Source of the DNA: Streptomyces sp. CB00455
Lineage (GTDB): Bacteria; Actinomycetota; Actinomycetes; Streptomycetales; Streptomycetaceae
Direction: 5' to 3'
DNA length: 64,000 bases
Assembly: GCF_001905445.1 (NCBI RefSeq)
Contig: NZ_LIVQ01000001.1
Span: 1,178,001 to 1,242,000, forward strand
Position 1 is the first letter of the stretch. Each line of letters starts with the position of its first letter. The notes beneath the pieces are model-generated. The model made no database searches, was not told the DNA's origin, and saw only the letters and a program-made list of their open reading frames with translations. This document shows, piece by piece, positions 36,735 through 45,709 of this stretch. Made by a program: the position numbers and the translations under genes.

Positions 36735-38354
36735 ATGTCCGCACCAGCGCCGTCCCCGCTGGCCATCGTCGACGCCGAGCCCCTGCCCCGGCAGGACGAA
36801 GTCCTCACCGAAGCGGCCCTGGTCTTCGTGGCCGAGCTGCACCGGCGGTTCGCCCCCCGCCGCACGGAGCTCCTCGCCCGCCGCGGCGAGCGCCGCGCCG
36901 AGATCGCCCGGACCTCCACCCTGGACTTCCTCCCGGACACCGCACAGGTCCGCGAGGGGGACTGGAAGGTGGCCCCGGCGCCGGCCGCGCTGAACGACCG
37001 CCGCGTGGAGATCACCGGCCCGACGGACCGCAAGATGACCATCAACGCCCTGAATTCGGGCGCCAAGGTCTGGCTCGCCGACTTCGAGGACGCCTCCGCC
37101 CCCACCTGGGAGAACGTCGTCCTCGGCCAGCTCAACCTCATCGACGCCTACGAGCGCCGCAGCGACTTCACCGACCCGCGCACCGGCAAGGCGTACGCCC
37201 TGGGGCCCGCGGACCAGCTCGCCACCGTCGTGATGCGACCGCGCGGCTGGCACCTGGAGGAGCGCCACCTGCGGTTCGAGGGCGGCCCGGCCTCCGGCTC
37301 GCTGGTGGACTTCGGCTTGTACTTCTTCCACAACGCGAAGCGCCTGATCGAGCTCGGCAAGGGACCGTACTTCTACCTGCCGAAGACGGAATCGCACCTG
37401 GAGGCGCGCCTCTGGAACGAGATCTTCGTCTTCGCCCAGGACTACGTCGGCATTCCGCAGGGCACCGTCCGCGCGACGGTCCTCATCGAGACGATCACGG
37501 CCGCGTACGAGATGGAGGAGATCCTCTACGAGCTGCGCAACCACGCGTCCGGCCTCAACGCGGGCCGCTGGGACTACCTCTTCTCCATCGTCAAGAACTT
37601 CCGTGACGGCGGCGAGAAGTTCGTCCTGCCGGACCGCAACGCGGTGACGATGACGGCCCCGTTCATGCGGGCCTACACCGAACTGCTCGTCCGCACCTGC
37701 CACAAGCGCGGCGCGCACGCCATCGGCGGCATGGCGGCCTTCATCCCGTCCCGCAAGGACGCCGAGGTCAACAAGGTCGCCTTCGAGAAGGTCAAGGCCG
37801 ACAAGGACCGCGAGGCGGGCGACGGCTTCGACGGCTCCTGGGTCGCCCACCCCGACCTCGTCCCGATCGCGATGGCCTCCTTCGACGCGGTGCTCGGCGA
37901 CCGGCCCCACCAGAAGGACCGCCTGCGCGAGGACGTCTCGGTGGCCCCGGGCGAACTCATCGCGATCGACTCGCTGGACGCGAAGCCCACCTACGAGGGC
38001 TTGCGCAACGCGGTCCAGGTCGGCATCCGCTACATCGAGGCCTGGCTGCGCGGGCTCGGCGCGGTCGCCATCTTCGGTCTGATGGAGGACGCGGCCACCG
38101 CCGAGATCTCGCGCTCGCAGATCTGGCAGTGGATCAACGCCGGAGTCGTCTTCGAGAACGGCCGGACGGCCACAGCGGAGCTGACCCGTGAGATCGCCGC
38201 CGGGGAACTGGCCGCCATCCGCGCCGAGGTGGGCGAGGAAGCCTTCTCCTGCGGCAAGTGGCAGCAGGCCCACGACCTGCTCCTCCAGGTGTCCCTGGAC
38301 GCGGACTACGCCGACTTCCTGACCCTGCCGGCGTACGACCAACTGATCGGCTAG
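36735..38354 (+). CDS. aceB: Malate synthase A
   Basis: 539 aa, normal for the A form. It condenses glyoxylate and acetyl-CoA to malate. The barrel core has VVMRPRGWHLEERH, FFHNAKRLIELGKGPYFYLP, the catalytic region KTESHLEARLWNE and VLIETITAAYEMEEILYEL (metal-binding Glu), and later EISRSQIWQW. ATG at 36735 has AAGGAG nine bases upstream. In Streptomyces a malate synthase near the allantoin genes belongs to the AllR regulon; the operators upstream agree. Confidence 0.96.
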   Translation: MSAPAPSPLAIVDAEPLPRQDEVLTEAALVFVAELHRRFAPRRTELLARRGERRAEIARTSTLDFLPDTAQVREGDWKVAPAPAALNDRRVEITGPTDRKMTINALNSGAKVWLADFEDASAPTWENVVLGQLNLIDAYERRSDFTDPRTGKAYALGPADQLATVVMRPRGWHLEERHLRFEGGPASGSLVDFGLYFFHNAKRLIELGKGPYFYLPKTESHLEARLWNEIFVFAQDYVGIPQGTVRATVLIETITAAYEMEEILYELRNHASGLNAGRWDYLFSIVKNFRDGGEKFVLPDRNAVTMTAPFMRAYTELLVRTCHKRGAHAIGGMAAFIPSRKDAEVNKVAFEKVKADKDREAGDGFDGSWVAHPDLVPIAMASFDAVLGDRPHQKDRLREDVSVAPGELIAIDSLDAKPTYEGLRNAVQVGIRYIEAWLRGLGAVAIFGLMEDAATAEISRSQIWQWINAGVVFENGRTATAELTREIAAGELAAIRAEVGEEAFSCGKWQQAHDLLLQVSLDADYADFLTLPAYDQLIG

Positions 38355-38404
38355 ACAATGGTGTTCGGCTGAATCGCACAGCAGTCGAAAGCGGCCGCAA
38401 CGGC

Positions 38405-38446
38405 CGGCTCCGCCCCCGTCGCCCCACGGCGCCGGGGGCGGAGCCG
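38405..38446 (+). terminator. aceB terminator hairpin
   Basis: CGGCTCCGCCCCCG (38405-38418) pairs exactly with CGGGGGCGGAGCCG (38433-38446), 50 bp after the malate synthase stop. Confidence 0.8.
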
Positions 38447-38458
38447 TGTGCGCGGCCG

Positions 38459-38476
38459 AACGACCGGTCGGTCGTT
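38459..38476. promoter_or_regulatory. TetR-like palindrome before the SGNH hydrolase
   Basis: AACGACC-GGTC-GGTCGTT at 38459-38476 has perfect 7-bp arms and the look of TetR-family operators. It is 154 bp before the GTG at 38630; further inverted words (CTACC, GGTAAC near 38498-38512) follow. No regulator gene is adjacent. Confidence 0.4.
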
Positions 38477-38629
38477 ACTCCATCGTGATCTGCGGCTACC
38501 TAGCGGTAACAACGTGCGGCGTGTCACCTTTCCGGTTGCCACCGGCCGGCGGTACCCCCACTTACCCAGCCATGCGGCGGAGCCGTGCCCGGCTCCCGCT
38601 CCCGCATGGCCTACCGCAGGAGTTCCGCA

Positions 38630-39820
38630 GTGATCGGATTCCGCAACGTCAGCAAGGACCGGGCCGGCAGTCGTGTGCGACGACTCGCCGGAGCCGGGAT
38701 GGTTCTGCCGCTCGCCTTCGGCGCGCTGCTGGCCACAGGGACCGGGGCCGTCGCCGCCGGACCCGGCAGCGGACCCACCGCGGTGGTGTCCATGGGCGAC
38801 AGCTACATCTCCGGCGAAGCCGGGCGCTGGCAGGGCAACAGCCTGACCAACAGCGGCAGCAGGAACGGGACCGACCGGGGCTGGGCCGGCGGTAGCACCT
38901 ATGACCCCGGCAGGGTGTACGGGACCACCGCGGGCGGCTGCCACCGGTCCGACTCCGCCGAGGTGCGCAGCGCCGGGGCGATCGCCGACGTCGCCGTGAA
39001 CCTGGCCTGTTCCGGGGCCACTTCCGAGAACGTCTTCCGAGCGGCGAACGGCGGCGTGGCCTTCAAGGGCGAGGCCCCGCAGGCCGACCAGCTGGCCGCC
39101 GTCGCGGCGAGCCACGACGTCAAGGTGATCGCGCTGTCCATCGGCGGGAACGACCTCGGCTTCGCCGACATCATCAAGGACTGCGCGTACGACTTCATCC
39201 TCTGGAACTCGTACTGCCACGACGACCAGCAGTACGGTGTCGACCAGAGGATCGACGGCGTGATGGGCAAGGTCGGCAAGTCCGTGGACGAGATCCGCGC
39301 CGTGATGCGCGGGGCCGGATACGCCGACGCCTCTTACCGGATCGTGCTGCAGTCCTACCCGTCTCCGATTCCGCGCGCGGCGGAGAACCGCTACGCGCAG
39401 AGCGACTGGAGCCGGCTCAACTCGGGCGGGTGCCCCTTCTGGAACCGGGACTCGGACTGGGCGCGCGACTCGCTGGTGCCGCAGATCGCGAACCGGATCA
39501 AGGGCGTGGCCGCCGTCAAGGGCGTGCAGTTCCTCGATCTGAGGGACATGCTCCAGGGGCGCGAGGTGTGTGCGAAGGCCAGCAAGCAGGTGACCGCCAC
39601 GGTCCCGGCCTCGGCCAGGACCAGCGAGTGGGCGCGCTGGATCGACAACAACGAGTCCCAGGGCCTGATCCAGGAGTCCATGCACCCGAACCACTACGGG
39701 CAGCTGGCGGCGGGGCGCTGCCTGGCCCTGGTGGTCGCGCAGCCCGCGACCTCGGGCTTCGGCTGCAAGAACACCCCCGGCGGTGACCAGAGCGGGATGT
39801 ACCTGACCCCCGCGCCGTAG
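38630..39820 (+). CDS. Secreted SGNH/GDSL hydrolase
   Basis: 396 aa from the GTG at 38630, which has AGGAG seven bases upstream. A signal peptide of about 43 residues ends at VAAGPG. The block I motif VVSMGDSYISGE places the nucleophile at Ser58; the oxyanion Gly/Asn are in NLACSGATSE and LSIGGNDLGF; the catalytic His is probably in SMHPNHYGQL. Six or more cysteines suggest disulfides. It resembles secreted Streptomyces lipases/esterases of this fold. It stands alone. Confidence 0.9.
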   Translation: MIGFRNVSKDRAGSRVRRLAGAGMVLPLAFGALLATGTGAVAAGPGSGPTAVVSMGDSYISGEAGRWQGNSLTNSGSRNGTDRGWAGGSTYDPGRVYGTTAGGCHRSDSAEVRSAGAIADVAVNLACSGATSENVFRAANGGVAFKGEAPQADQLAAVAASHDVKVIALSIGGNDLGFADIIKDCAYDFILWNSYCHDDQQYGVDQRIDGVMGKVGKSVDEIRAVMRGAGYADASYRIVLQSYPSPIPRAAENRYAQSDWSRLNSGGCPFWNRDSDWARDSLVPQIANRIKGVAAVKGVQFLDLRDMLQGREVCAKASKQVTATVPASARTSEWARWIDNNESQGLIQESMHPNHYGQLAAGRCLALVVAQPATSGFGCKNTPGGDQSGMYLTPAP

Positions 39821-39890
39821 CGGCGGGCCGCTCGCGCGGCGGCACGCGGACGGGCGACGGCACGCGGACAGCGGACACGCCGGCACGCGC

Positions 39891-39920
39891 ACACGCGGAC
39901 ACGCGGACACGCGGACACGG
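39891..39920. repeat. Tandem 8-bp repeat ACACGCGG, 3.75 copies
   Basis: Copies begin at 39891, 39899, 39907 and 39915 (partial) in the gap between convergent genes. It directly precedes a hairpin terminator. Confidence 0.8.
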
Positions 39921-39922
39921 CC

Positions 39923-39959
39923 GTGCGTACGCCACACCCGCAGTGGGTGGCGTACGCAC
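39923..39959. terminator. Bidirectional terminator between hydrolase and permease genes
   Basis: GTGCGTACGCCAC (39923-39935) pairs exactly with GTGGCGTACGCAC (39947-39959). It lies between two convergent gene ends (39820 and 39985). Confidence 0.8.
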
Positions 39960-39984
39960 CGCCGTGCGCGGCCGGACGGCCGGG

Positions 39985-41370
39985 TCAGTGCATAGGGACC
40001 GGTTCCGGCGCGGCCGCCGCGCCCTTCTTGGCGCCGAGGTGGTTGAAGGCCAGGTTGAGCACGATGGCCACCACACAGCCGGTGCTGATGCCGGAGTCGA
40101 GGACGACCAGCAGGTCTTTCGGGAAGGCGTGGTAGAAACCGGGCACCGCGATCGGGATCAGGCCGATGCCCACGGAGGCGGCCACGATCAGGGCGTTCTC
40201 GCCCTTCTCCATGGCCGCGCCGGCCAGGGTCTGGATCCCGCTGGCGGCGACCGATCCGAAGAGCACGATGCCGGCGCCGCCGAGGACGGGCAGCGGGACG
40301 ACTCCGATGACGGAGGCGGCCATGGGGCACAGGCCGAGGAGGATCAGGATGCCGCCGCCGGCCGCGACGACGAACCGGCTGCGGACCTTGGTCATGGCGA
40401 CGAGCCCGATGTTCTGCGCGAAGGCGCTGCACATGAAGCCGTTGAAGAGGGGGCTGAGCGCGCTGCCGAGGGTGTCCGCGCGCAGGCCGCCCTCAATGGT
40501 CCCGGCGTCGGCCGGCCGACCGACGATCTTGCCGAGCGCGAGGATGTCCGCGGTGGACTCGGTCATGCAGACGAGCATCACGATGCACATCGAGATGATG
40601 GCGGCGACCTGGAACTCGGGGGCGCCGAAGTGGAAGGGGGTCGGGAAGCCGATGACGGGGGCGTCTCTGACGGTGTCGAAGCCGGCCATCCCCAGCGGAA
40701 GGGCGATGAGCGTACCGGCGACCAGGCCGAGCAGGATGGATATCTGCTGGAGGAAGCCGCGCAGGAACTTGCGCATCAGCAGGACGATCACCAGCGTGAG
40801 GGCCGCCATGCCGATGTTCTTCATCGAGCCGTAGTCGGTGGCGGTGCGGTTGCCGCCCTGCGACCAGTTGAAGGCCACGGGCAGGAGCGAGACGCCGATC
40901 AGGGTGATGACCGTACCCGTCACGACCGGTGGGAAGAAGCGGACGAGTTTGCCGAAGTAGGGGGCGGCGAAGAAGCCGACGATCCCGGCGACGATGATCG
41001 CGCCGAAGATGACGGGGATGGCGTCGTCCCCCTCCCCCTTGCCGATCGCGATCATCGGGGTCACACCGGCGAAGGAAACGCCGTTGACGAAGGGGAGTTT
41101 GGCGCCGATCTTCCAGAAACCGAGGGTCTGGAGGAGGGTGGCGAGCCCTGCGGTGAAGAGCGAGGCACCCATCAGGAAGGCTGTCTCGGTGGCGGAGAGG
41201 CCCACGGCGGGGCCCACGATCATGGGCGGGGCGACGACGCCGGCATACATGGCGGCCACGTGCTGGAGACCGCTCGTGAACATCCTCAGCGGAGGCAGGG
41301 TCTCGTCGACCGGGTGCTTCTCCTCCGGTACTGCGACTGCGTCTTTGCGAAACCTGGGCGCCTTGGCCAC
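39985..41370 (-). CDS. NCS2-family purine (xanthine/urate) permease
   Basis: 461 aa with about 12-14 membrane segments. NAT signature AFAQNIGLVAMTKVRSR (QNxGxxxxT) marks nucleobase:cation symporters; HVAAMYAGVVAPPMIVG and the glutamate-bearing LVCMTESTADILALG are other family blocks. Neighbouring urate oxidase and deaminase genes suggest uric acid or xanthine as substrate. The GTG at 41370 with GGAGGA upstream is preferred over a GTG at 41394. Confidence 0.92.
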   Translation of the reverse strand: MAKAPRFRKDAVAVPEEKHPVDETLPPLRMFTSGLQHVAAMYAGVVAPPMIVGPAVGLSATETAFLMGASLFTAGLATLLQTLGFWKIGAKLPFVNGVSFAGVTPMIAIGKGEGDDAIPVIFGAIIVAGIVGFFAAPYFGKLVRFFPPVVTGTVITLIGVSLLPVAFNWSQGGNRTATDYGSMKNIGMAALTLVIVLLMRKFLRGFLQQISILLGLVAGTLIALPLGMAGFDTVRDAPVIGFPTPFHFGAPEFQVAAIISMCIVMLVCMTESTADILALGKIVGRPADAGTIEGGLRADTLGSALSPLFNGFMCSAFAQNIGLVAMTKVRSRFVVAAGGGILILLGLCPMAASVIGVVPLPVLGGAGIVLFGSVAASGIQTLAGAAMEKGENALIVAASVGIGLIPIAVPGFYHAFPKDLLVVLDSGISTGCVVAIVLNLAFNHLGAKKGAAAAPEPVPMH

Positions 41371-41649
41371 GGCTTCCTCCGGTCGGTTAAACACGTCGGC
41401 AGGACGTGGGTGTCATGGAGGTGGTGCGAAAGCTGTGCGAGTCGAGCCTGTGTTCAGTTGTGGGTGCTGCACCGGCTGTCTCGGCACTGCGGAAGCGATG
41501 CGCCCGAACCGTTTCCGCGCCGTCTCCCGCGCTGCGGGGCTGGGGGTCCCGTGGCGGTGGCGCGCCGGGCGTGCTGCGGGGTGAGTGGCACGAGTCACCG
41601 CACCCGGGGGCGCCTTCGGATTGCCTGGGGCGCTTCCCGGGAGCGGCTG

Positions 41650-41705
41650 CCGCGGACCCCGCTCGGGTCCGCGGCCGCCGGCCGGGGGCCGTCCCCCCCG
41701 GCCGG
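41650..41705 (-). terminator. Two consecutive hairpins 3' of the deaminase gene
   Basis: CCGCGGACCC/GGGTCCGCGG (41650-41659, 41665-41674) and CCGGCCGGGGG/CCCCCGGCCGG (41678-41688, 41695-41705) lie 34 bp after the deaminase stop. They probably end that transcript or weaken read-through to the permease. The remaining gap (41371-41649) holds no gene I can support. Confidence 0.7.
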
Positions 41706-41738
41706 ATTCCGTGGGATCAGGCCTGCGCGGCCAGATCG

Positions 41739-43136
41739 CTAAGAGTGCAGTCGCGCGAGGCGCTGTGCCTCTTCGCGCGTGGACACGGCGATGGCGTCCT
41801 CGTCGGCGAAGAGCAGTCGGTTGTCCTCGACGATCTGCTTGCCGTTGACCAGCGAGAGGGTGACCGGCGCGGCCGCGCCGAAGACCAGCGCGGTGACCGG
41901 ATCGGCGATGGAGGAGTGGAGCAGCGTGCTCAGGTTCCACATCACGAGGTCGGCGCACTTGCCGACCTCCAGCGAGCCGATGTTGTCGGCGCGGCCGAGG
42001 ACCTGGGCGCCGCCGTAGGTGCCCAGGCGCAGGGCCTGGCGCGCGTTCAGGGCGCGCTCGCGGTGGACCGGGTTGAGGCGGTTGATCAGCAGTGCGTTGC
42101 GCAGCTCGGTGTGCAGCTCGCCGGACTCGTTGGAGGCGGTGCCGTCCACGCCGAGGCCCACCGGCACGCCGGCGGCCAGCATGTCCGGGACGCGGGCGAT
42201 GCCGGCGGCCAGCCGGGCGTTGGAGGACGGGCAGTGCGCGACACCGGTCTTGGTGCGGGCGAACGCGGCGATGTCGGAGTCGTTCATGTGGACGCTGTGC
42301 GCCATCCACACATCCTCGCCGAGCCAGCCGGTCGACTCGAAGTAGTCGGTCGGGCCCATGCCGAACAGTTCCTTGCAGAACTGCTCTTCCTCGACGGTCT
42401 CGGAGCCGTGCGTGTGCATGCGCACGCCCAGGCGGCGGGCCAGTTCGGCGCCCTGCTTGAGCAGCTCGGTGGAGACCGAGAAGGGGGAGCAGGGGGCGAC
42501 GGCGACCTGCGTCATCGCGTCGAAGGAGGCGTCGTGGTACTTCTTCACGGTCGCCTCGGTGTCGGCGAGCGCGCCTTCCAGGGTCTCGACGGCGTGGTCC
42601 GGCGGCAGACCGCCGTCCTTCTCGCTGCGGTCCATGGAGCCGCGGGCGAGGGTGAACCGTACGCCCATTTCGGAGGCGGCGCGGATGATCGCACCGGACA
42701 GGTCGCCGGCGCCCTTGGGGTAGACGTAGTGGTGGTCCATCGCGGTGGTCACACCGCCGCGGGCCATCGCCGCGAGGGAGCCCTGCGCGGCCGTGTACGC
42801 CATCTGCTCGTCGATGCGCGCCCACGTCGGGTACAGCGCGACGAGCCAGTTGAAGAGGTTGTGGTCGGTGGCCAGACCGCGCGTGATCCACTGGTAGAAG
42901 TGGTGGTGCGTGTTGACCAGGCCGGGGGTGACGAGGTGCCCCGTGCCGTCGATGCGGCGGACCACGTTCTCGAGGTTCTCGGGGGCCCTGCCCGCACCGA
43001 TGGACTCGATCCTGTTGCCTGCGACTACCACGTGGCCCGAGGCGTACTCGGTGTCGTTCGCGTCGACGGTCGCGATCGCGCAGTTCTCGATGACGATGCG
43101 CGGGGCCGCGCTGCCAGGGGCTGCCGATGCTGCCAT
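41739..43136 (-). CDS. 8-oxoguanine/guanine deaminase (amidohydrolase)
   Basis: 465 aa TIM-barrel deaminase. Metal ligands are in VNTHHHFYQW (HxH), MHTHGSETVEEEQF (His-Thr-His with a following Glu region), AHSVHMNDSD and GLGVDGTASNE (Asp). The sequence DHHYVYPKGAGD and the HxH context match proteins annotated as 8-oxoguanine deaminase in Streptomyces; guanine deaminase is the alternative. It removes the amino group to give urate or xanthine. ATG at 43136 has GAGGAAG upstream; longer readings run into the gap after urate oxidase. Confidence 0.87.
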   Translation of the reverse strand: MAASAAPGSAAPRIVIENCAIATVDANDTEYASGHVVVAGNRIESIGAGRAPENLENVVRRIDGTGHLVTPGLVNTHHHFYQWITRGLATDHNLFNWLVALYPTWARIDEQMAYTAAQGSLAAMARGGVTTAMDHHYVYPKGAGDLSGAIIRAASEMGVRFTLARGSMDRSEKDGGLPPDHAVETLEGALADTEATVKKYHDASFDAMTQVAVAPCSPFSVSTELLKQGAELARRLGVRMHTHGSETVEEEQFCKELFGMGPTDYFESTGWLGEDVWMAHSVHMNDSDIAAFARTKTGVAHCPSSNARLAAGIARVPDMLAAGVPVGLGVDGTASNESGELHTELRNALLINRLNPVHRERALNARQALRLGTYGGAQVLGRADNIGSLEVGKCADLVMWNLSTLLHSSIADPVTALVFGAAAPVTLSLVNGKQIVEDNRLLFADEDAIAVSTREEAQRLARLHS

Positions 43137-43278
43137 GGGACTTCCTCGTGCTTTCAGTGGCGGTGCGGGCACGGCAGGGCCCGGGGGATTTGAGTGCCGG
43201 AGCCGGGGGCCTTGACAGCTGACGGTACTGCCGCCCCGTGTGATGCGTCCGGGTGCCGATTCACGAAGTGGGGGTGTC

Positions 43279-43311
43279 GCGCCCCGGGGCCACTGCGGTA
43301 CCCCGGGGCGC
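43279..43311 (-). terminator. Hairpin after urate oxidase
   Basis: GCGCCCCGGGG (43279-43289) pairs with CCCCGGGGCGC (43301-43311), 11 bp after the urate oxidase stop at 43322. No T-run follows, so it may act as partial terminator or mRNA stabiliser ahead of the deaminase gene 142 bp further on. Confidence 0.65.
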
Positions 43312-43321
43312 GCGTGCCGTA

Positions 43322-44245
43322 TCAGAGGTTGGTCATGTCCACGGGGATGCGGGCATCGACGCCGTCCCTCAGGACAGTGGCCTCGATCAGACCGTACGGA
43401 CGGTCCGCGGCGAAGTAGACCTCGTTGTCGTTCTTGAGGCCGAAGGGCTCCAGGTCGACGAGGAAGTGGTGCTTGTTCGGGAGGGAGAAGCGGACCTCGT
43501 CGATCTCCGAACGGTGGTTGATGATGCGCGAACCCATCTGGTAGAGGGTCTGCTGCAGCGAAAGGGAGTAGGTCTCCGCGAAGGCCTGGAGCATGTGCTT
43601 CCTGGTCTCGGCGTAGGACTTCTCCCACTGGGGCATCCGCTGCTCGTCGTCCGACCAGTTGAAGCGCCAGCGGGCCGACACCTGGGTGGCCAGGATGCGG
43701 TCGTAGGCTTCCTTCAGCGTCGTGTACTTGTCCTTCACGTAACCCCAGAACTCGGAGTTCGTGGAGTTCATGACGACCAGGTCCTTGAGGCCGGAGATGA
43801 CCTCCCAGTTCTGCCCGTCGTAGGTGATCTGGGTGACGCGGGTCTCCATGCCCTGCCGGACGAAGGAGTGGTTCACCTCGTCGGAACCGATGAACCGGGA
43901 GTTGGCGTCCGACGTGGCGATCCGGTCCCAGGCGTACTCCTCGATCCGGATGCGCGCCTTCTGGATCGGCTCCTGGCTGCCCACGAACCAGCGGGCCAGG
44001 TGGATGCCGAACTGCTCGGCGGACTCGATGCCGTGTTCCTTGGCGAAGGCGTACACCGTGTTCTTGGTGGTGTCCGTCGGCAGGACGTTGGCGTTCGAGC
44101 CGGAGTAGTGGACGTCGTCCATGTCGCCGGAGAGGGCGACCGAGACGTTCAGGTCCTTGATGTGGTGGGTGTCGCCGTCCCGCGTGATCTTGACGACGCG
44201 GTTCTCTGCCTTGCCGTACTGGTTCTGGCCCAGAATCGTGGCCAT
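43322..44245 (-). CDS. pucL: Urate oxidase
   Basis: 307 aa, full length. Cofactor-free oxidation of urate by O2 to 5-hydroxyisourate with release of H2O2. Visible features are the N-terminal NQYGKAENRVVKI, the catalytic Thr region NVLPTDTTKNTVYAFAKEHG, and a second T-fold domain with VMNSTNSEFWGYVKDKYTTL. It ends 2 bp before uraH begins in reverse order (44248), so the order is uraD-uraH-pucL in one operon. Confidence 0.96.
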   Translation of the reverse strand: MATILGQNQYGKAENRVVKITRDGDTHHIKDLNVSVALSGDMDDVHYSGSNANVLPTDTTKNTVYAFAKEHGIESAEQFGIHLARWFVGSQEPIQKARIRIEEYAWDRIATSDANSRFIGSDEVNHSFVRQGMETRVTQITYDGQNWEVISGLKDLVVMNSTNSEFWGYVKDKYTTLKEAYDRILATQVSARWRFNWSDDEQRMPQWEKSYAETRKHMLQAFAETYSLSLQQTLYQMGSRIINHRSEIDEVRFSLPNKHHFLVDLEPFGLKNDNEVYFAADRPYGLIEATVLRDGVDARIPVDMTNL

Positions 44246-44247
44246 GA

Positions 44248-44652
44248 CTAGCTCCCTCGGTAAACGGAGTAGCCGAACGGGTTGAGCAGCAGCGGTACGT
44301 GGTAGTGCTCGCCGGGGGTGACTGCGAAGGTGATCGTCACTTCCGGGAAGAACGCACCGCTGTCCCTTACGCGGGGGGCGTCCTGCTGCGCCTCGGCTTG
44401 CTTCTTGGAACGGTGCTCACTGAAGAAGTACGTCTCGGTCTCGAAGTCGAGACGTACGTGGGTGGTGCCCTCCGGCAGCGCCGGCAGGTCCTTGCAGCGC
44501 CCGTCCGCATCGGTGGCGGAGCCACCCAGGGCCGCCCACTCGCCGGCCGGACCCGTGCGGGCCGACAGGGAGATGGCGACGCCCTCGGCGGGCTTGCCGA
44601 TGCTGGTGTCCAGGATGTGCGTGGACACCGACGCGGTGGTCTCGGTGCTCAT
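44248..44652 (-). CDS. uraH: 5-Hydroxyisourate hydrolase (transthyretin-like)
   Basis: 134 aa. It opens 5-hydroxyisourate to OHCU. The N-terminal HILDTSIGKPAEGV holds the catalytic His, and the protein ends with the diagnostic YRGS tetrapeptide. It lies 3 bp after uraD and 2 bp before urate oxidase. Confidence 0.96.
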   Translation of the reverse strand: MSTETTASVSTHILDTSIGKPAEGVAISLSARTGPAGEWAALGGSATDADGRCKDLPALPEGTTHVRLDFETETYFFSEHRSKKQAEAQQDAPRVRDSGAFFPEVTITFAVTPGEHYHVPLLLNPFGYSVYRGS

Positions 44653-44655
44653 GGT

Positions 44656-45171
44656 TCACGCTCCTTGTGCGGGTGCGGCCAGGCGGGTCAGGCGGATCCT
44701 GTTGATTTTGACGAGCTCGCCGCGCGCGATCTCTCGCTCCTGCTCCGGCGAGTGGTCGATCCGTACCTTGACCGCGTCCCGCATGAACTCACCGGTCGCG
44801 CCGGTGGCACAGATGAGGAAGACGTGGCCGAACTTCTCCTGGTAGGCCAGGTTCAGTTCGAGGAGCTCGTTCTTGAGCTCCGCCGAGGCGCCGGCCATGC
44901 CACGCTGCTCGCGGGCGGAGGTCGGGTCTCCCGGCTTCGGCCGGCCGATCGGCGCGTGGCCTCCCATGGCTTCGCCCAGGTCCTCGGCGGTGAGCTCCGC
45001 CATGGCGGACTCGTTGGCCGCGAACAGGGACTCGACGCTGGAGAAGGGGCGCCGGGCGAGCATTTTGGCGCCCCATGCCGAACTGGCGCACACCTCGTGG
45101 AGCTCGGCCGCGGCCGCGCTGTCGTCCAGGGTGTTGAACCGGGCGAGACCCGGTGTCGGACTCGAAGTCAC
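44656..45171 (-). CDS. uraD: OHCU decarboxylase
   Basis: 171 aa. Decarboxylates 2-oxo-4-hydroxy-4-carboxy-5-ureidoimidazoline to S-allantoin. Catalytic region GGHAPIGRPKPGD, then SAREQRGMAGA and YQEKFGHVFLICATG. The GTG at 45171 has GGAGG six bases upstream. It is first in the urate operon and is preceded by a TTGACG-N18-TAGCTA promoter overlapping a palindrome. Confidence 0.95.
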   Translation of the reverse strand: MTSSPTPGLARFNTLDDSAAAAELHEVCASSAWGAKMLARRPFSSVESLFAANESAMAELTAEDLGEAMGGHAPIGRPKPGDPTSAREQRGMAGASAELKNELLELNLAYQEKFGHVFLICATGATGEFMRDAVKVRIDHSPEQEREIARGELVKINRIRLTRLAAPAQGA

Positions 45172-45213
45172 GGTAGGCCTCCGTGGCCTGTTGTTGCTTT
45201 GACGGGCTGCGCA

Positions 45214-45272
45214 TAGCTAACGCCCTCCACCACACGGCGTCAACACTTTGTTGAAACTTCCCGTATACAAAA
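45214..45272 (-). promoter_or_regulatory. uraD operon promoter and operators
   Basis: Reading on the minus strand, TTGACG (45243-45238) and TAGCTA (45219-45214) are spaced 18 bp. TCAACAAAGTGTTGA (45254-45240, perfect TCAACA-N3-TGTTGA) overlaps the -35. A degenerate TTCCG-N5-CGGAA copy (45258-45272) lies just upstream. Confidence 0.65.
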
Positions 45273-45302
45273 GCCGCCGCCCGGATGAATCGGGCGGCGG
45301 CT
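45272..45302 (-). terminator. Terminator of the HTH/thiamine-binding-like gene pair
   Basis: AGCCGCCGCCCG and CGGGCGGCGGCT form a perfect 12-bp stem with a 7-nt loop, followed on the minus strand by TTTTG. It begins 24 bp after the stop at 45326 and is an intrinsic terminator in form. Confidence 0.85.
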
Positions 45303-45325
45303 CGTCACCGTGCGTCAAGCAGCGT

Positions 45326-45709
45326 TCACGCTTGGCTGTTCTTGTTGGCGTTTTCCCTGTTCAGGTAGTTGTAGACCGTGAACCGGCTGACGCCGAGGGC
45401 GCCCGCGACCGTCTCCACGCCGTGCCGGACGGAGAAGGCGCCGCGCGCCTCCAGTATCCGGACCACGTCCTGCTTGGACTTCCGGTCCAACTGGGACAGC
45501 GGCACGCCGTGCCGGCGCTCCAACGCCGCCAGGATGTGGTCCAGGGAGTCCGAGAGCTGGGGCAGCCGGACGGCCAGCAGGTCCTGACCCTCCCAGCTGA
45601 GCACGACATCGTCGGGCTGCGCCAGGGCGGGGTCCATCAGCTCGCCGCCCATGGCGTCCACCAGCGGCTTGACCGCGGCGATGAAGGGGTGGTCGCGGGG
45701 CTCGGTCAC
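45326..45709 (-). CDS. Small HTH_22 (YheO/DhaR-like) transcriptional regulator
   Basis: 127 aa. The C-terminal part (about 78-122) reads KSKQDVVRILEARGAFSVRH then GALGVSRFTVYNYLNRE, the helix-turn-helix found at the end of YheO-type PAS regulators. The N-terminal 75 residues are a short sensory-like domain rather than a full PAS. GTG at 45709 overlaps the preceding stop (GTGA). Position between the urate operon and hydroxypyruvate isomerase makes it a candidate second regulator of the pathway; that is inference. Confidence 0.8.
   Translation of the reverse strand: MTEPRDHPFIAAVKPLVDAMGGELMDPALAQPDDVVLSWEGQDLLAVRLPQLSDSLDHILAALERRHGVPLSQLDRKSKQDVVRILEARGAFSVRHGVETVAGALGVSRFTVYNYLNRENANKNSQA

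Noticed and set aside
38351..40432. 693-codon minus-strand frame across the SGNH hydrolase
   Set aside because: Antisense shadow of a gene with signal peptide and catalytic motifs; it also runs through a terminator and tandem repeats.
41406..43193. 595-codon plus-strand frame over the deaminase gene
   Set aside because: Antisense to a clear amidohydrolase with intact metal motifs; no recognisable sequence.
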